From Bordetella parapertussis (GTDB taxonomy: Bacteria; Bacteroidota; Bacteroidia; Chitinophagales; Chitinophagaceae), in the NCBI GenBank assembly GCA_943331005.2, contig CALQJX020000016.1, positions 1 through 64,000 on the forward strand: DNA of 64,000 nt, given 5' to 3'. The number at the start of each line of letters is the position of its first letter. Position 1 is the first letter of the stretch. Under the pieces are notes generated by a model, which was not told the DNA's origin, searched no databases, and saw only the letters and a list, made by a program, of their open reading frames with translations. The position numbers and the translations under genes were made by a program. This document shows, one piece after another, positions 62,047-64,000 of the stretch.

Positions 62047-64000
62047 ATGCCTCAGAAAAACACACCTTCAGGCAAACGAAACAGACGCTCCGCCATCATT
62101 AGGGGATACATCATTCTTGCCCTTTCCGTCATGCTGGTTTATATGTTGGATCACCCCATTGGCGAAATTCCCGCATTAGGCCCGTTGCTGGATCCGGTAA
62201 ACGGTTGCTGGACCAGTGCCGAGTCTGTGAACAAAGACTACAATGCATCATTAAAGTTGCCGATCAAAGATGCTGCTTCTGTCTGGTACGACGACCAGAT
62301 GACTCCGCACATAAAAGCTACCAACGATCATGACCTGTATTTCCTGCAAGGCTACGTACATGCATCTTTCCGCCTCTGGCAAATGGATATGCAGACCCGT
62401 GCTGCTGCCGGCAGAGTATCTGAAGTAGCTGGTGATAAAGCACTCGCATTCGATAGAAAACAGAAAAGAAAGGGCATGTTGTTTGCCGCAGAGAATTCGC
62501 TGAAAGCGGCAGAAGCAAACCCTACAACCAAACTCATGCTGGATGCCTACACAGAGGGAGTCAACAGCTACATCAACAGCCTTAAAAAAGGCGACTACCC
62601 GCTGGAATACAAGCTCATGGGCTTTGCCCCCGAACCGTGGACCTCTTTCAAGTGTATCCTCCTCATGAAATACATGGCCGATGATCTCTCCGGCAGAACA
62701 GACGATATTGCACACTCCTATCTCAGAAGCATTCTACCAAAGGAACAATTCGAACTGCTCTATCCCGACAAGATCAGTGGAGCCAGTCCGGTAATACCGG
62801 CAGGTACTGTGTACAACAAACCTACACTTTCCAAACCGGTTGCACCTGCCGACAGTATGGCCTTCCCGCTATATGCCATTACCGATTTCGATGCACCACG
62901 CATAGAAGGCAAGGGCAGTAACAACTGGGCACTCAGCGGTGCCAGAACAGCCTCTGGCGTTCCTATCCTCTGCAACGACCCCCACCTTGCACTCAATCTG
63001 CCTTCGCTTTGGTTCAAAGTGCAGCTCATGGCGCCGGGTGTCAATGTATATGGCGCTTCACTACCCGGCGCACCAGGCATCATTATAGGTTTCAACGACA
63101 ATATCTCCTGGGGCCTTACCAACAATTATCGCGACGTAAAGGACTATTTCGAGATAAAACCGGTGCAGGGCAACAGAAACAAATACTGGTTCAATGGCAA
63201 ACAGGTCGACTATACTATCAGGGCCGAAGTGATAAACATCAAGGGCAAACCATCTTTCACAGACACGGTACGTTATACACTCCATGGCCCGGTGATGTAT
63301 GACTTGTCTTACTACGAAAGAAAATCGCTTAAAAGACCACTGGCTGTTTGCTGGATGGGGCACAGACCCAGCAACGAATACAATGCTGTTTACCTCATGA
63401 ACAGGGCGCAGGACTATACCGACTTTGTAACTGCCATTCAATCGTTCGAGTGCCCTGCCCAGAATATGCTCTATGCCGACCGCAAAGGCAATATAGCCCT
63501 ATGGGGTCAGGGACAGTATGTAAACAAATGGAAGGATCAGGGCCGCTTCATTATGAATGGCTGGGACAGCGCCACCCTTTGGAAGGAGCTCATACCCATG
63601 CGCGAAAACCCGCATGCCGAAAACCCTGCACAAGGCTACCTGTGTTCTGCCAACCAATGTGTCACAGATAGCACCTACCCTTACTGGTACAATGGCGACT
63701 ATTCCGAATTCAGAGCATGGCGTATCAATCAGGTACTCAGTGGCATGCAAAAAGCATCCATACAGGATATGTTTGCCCTGCAAAACGACAACTACAGCAT
63801 GCTTGCTGCAAATGTGCTGCCGCTGATGTTGCAAAACCGCATCGGCCAACCCGATGAATATATAGCTACTATGTCGCGCTGGAACTACAGACTCACCGCA
63901 GAAACCATTGCCGGAACAGCTTTTCAAGTATGGTGGCATTATCTCTGCAAAGAGATCTGGAACGAGAAATTCAAGAACGTACCCTTTTCCACGTTGCCCT
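62047..64000 (+). CDS. Penicillin acylase family protein (3' end beyond window)
   Basis: Partial, at least 651 codons, with no stop before the window end. N-terminal signal anchor (RGYIIILALSVMLVYML region), an A chain with YDDQMTPHIKATNDHDLYFLQGYVHA and a B chain starting at the autocatalytic Ser291 of GSNNWALSGARTA. This Ntn-hydrolase fold cleaves itself and hydrolyses amides such as acyl-homoserine lactones or penicillins. Natural substrates in Bacteroidota are usually unknown. ATG at 62047, 103 bases after the transglycosylase. Confidence 0.9.
   Translation, partial: MPQKNTPSGKRNRRSAIIRGYIILALSVMLVYMLDHPIGEIPALGPLLDPVNGCWTSAESVNKDYNASLKLPIKDAASVWYDDQMTPHIKATNDHDLYFLQGYVHASFRLWQMDMQTRAAAGRVSEVAGDKALAFDRKQKRKGMLFAAENSLKAAEANPTTKLMLDAYTEGVNSYINSLKKGDYPLEYKLMGFAPEPWTSFKCILLMKYMADDLSGRTDDIAHSYLRSILPKEQFELLYPDKISGASPVIPAGTVYNKPTLSKPVAPADSMAFPLYAITDFDAPRIEGKGSNNWALSGARTASGVPILCNDPHLALNLPSLWFKVQLMAPGVNVYGASLPGAPGIIIGFNDNISWGLTNNYRDVKDYFEIKPVQGNRNKYWFNGKQVDYTIRAEVINIKGKPSFTDTVRYTLHGPVMYDLSYYERKSLKRPLAVCWMGHRPSNEYNAVYLMNRAQDYTDFVTAIQSFECPAQNMLYADRKGNIALWGQGQYVNKWKDQGRFIMNGWDSATLWKELIPMRENPHAENPAQGYLCSANQCVTDSTYPYWYNGDYSEFRAWRINQVLSGMQKASIQDMFALQNDNYSMLAANVLPLMLQNRIGQPDEYIATMSRWNYRLTAETIAGTAFQVWWHYLCKEIWNEKFKNVPFSTLP

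Overview
The window looks like a piece of a Bacteroidota chromosome, most likely a Chitinophagaceae/Sphingobacteriia-type aerobe. Reasons: a T9SS type B (gliding-motility-associated) sorting domain, a TonB-dependent receptor with a carboxypeptidase-like plug extension, DUF4292, DUF7935 and Tex-family genes, promoters of the TTG / TAnnTTTG type instead of sigma70 hexamers, A-rich leaders without clear Shine-Dalgarno sites, and many lipoprotein signals. It is mainly a housekeeping region with small accessory patches. I see no rRNA, tRNA, CRISPR, IS element or prophage. The first ten bases are a G run, which suggests a contig end with a sequencing artefact.

Layout: 0.4-8.5 kb holds an RluA-type pseudouridine synthase, a BNR-repeat exported protein, a DinB protein, a U32 protein overlapping a ferredoxin, a YfhO-like membrane protein and an NlpC/P60 hydrolase. 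8.5-11.1 kb has a truncated cyclase remnant followed by rnc-fabF-acpP. 11.2-20 kb has two YD-repeat paralogues, a DUF7935 protein, rlmN, a TMTC-like TPR membrane protein, a TonB receptor and a c-type cytochrome lipoprotein. 20-26.8 kb has a Crp/Fnr regulator with an SRPBCC protein, a lipocalin, an MbfA-like ferritin-VIT iron exporter, a cysteine-rich mini-ORF between two terminators, two hotdog thioesterases around a 1-Cys peroxiredoxin, and an Nramp-related transporter.

26.9-32 kb is the most unusual part: a tandemly duplicated signalling cassette. Each copy has a soluble PAS-PAS histidine kinase, an overlapping single-domain response regulator and a small two-helix membrane protein of a family I do not recognise. 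32-36.3 kb carries lipoproteins and secreted proteins plus a GreA/B-like factor. 36.5-47.3 kb has lepA, a CAP-domain protein, an acyl-CoA dehydrogenase, a PIN toxin/antitoxin pair with a broken toxin frame, dut, a nucleotidyltransferase-TPR-DUF4292 operon, and pyrF. 47.5-64 kb has tex, an M14 carboxypeptidase, pdxH, an outer-membrane protein, mltG, a TPR/DHp protein lacking a kinase ATPase domain, a geranylgeranyl-reductase-like flavoprotein, a beta-propeller amidohydrolase, a lytic transglycosylase and a penicillin acylase cut by the window end.

Three genes (23.09, 32.03 and 40.97 kb, all on the minus strand) each become intact if one A/T is added to a short homopolymer. They are either sequencing errors or true inactivations. 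Gene calls come from reading translations, motifs and context; no database search was possible.
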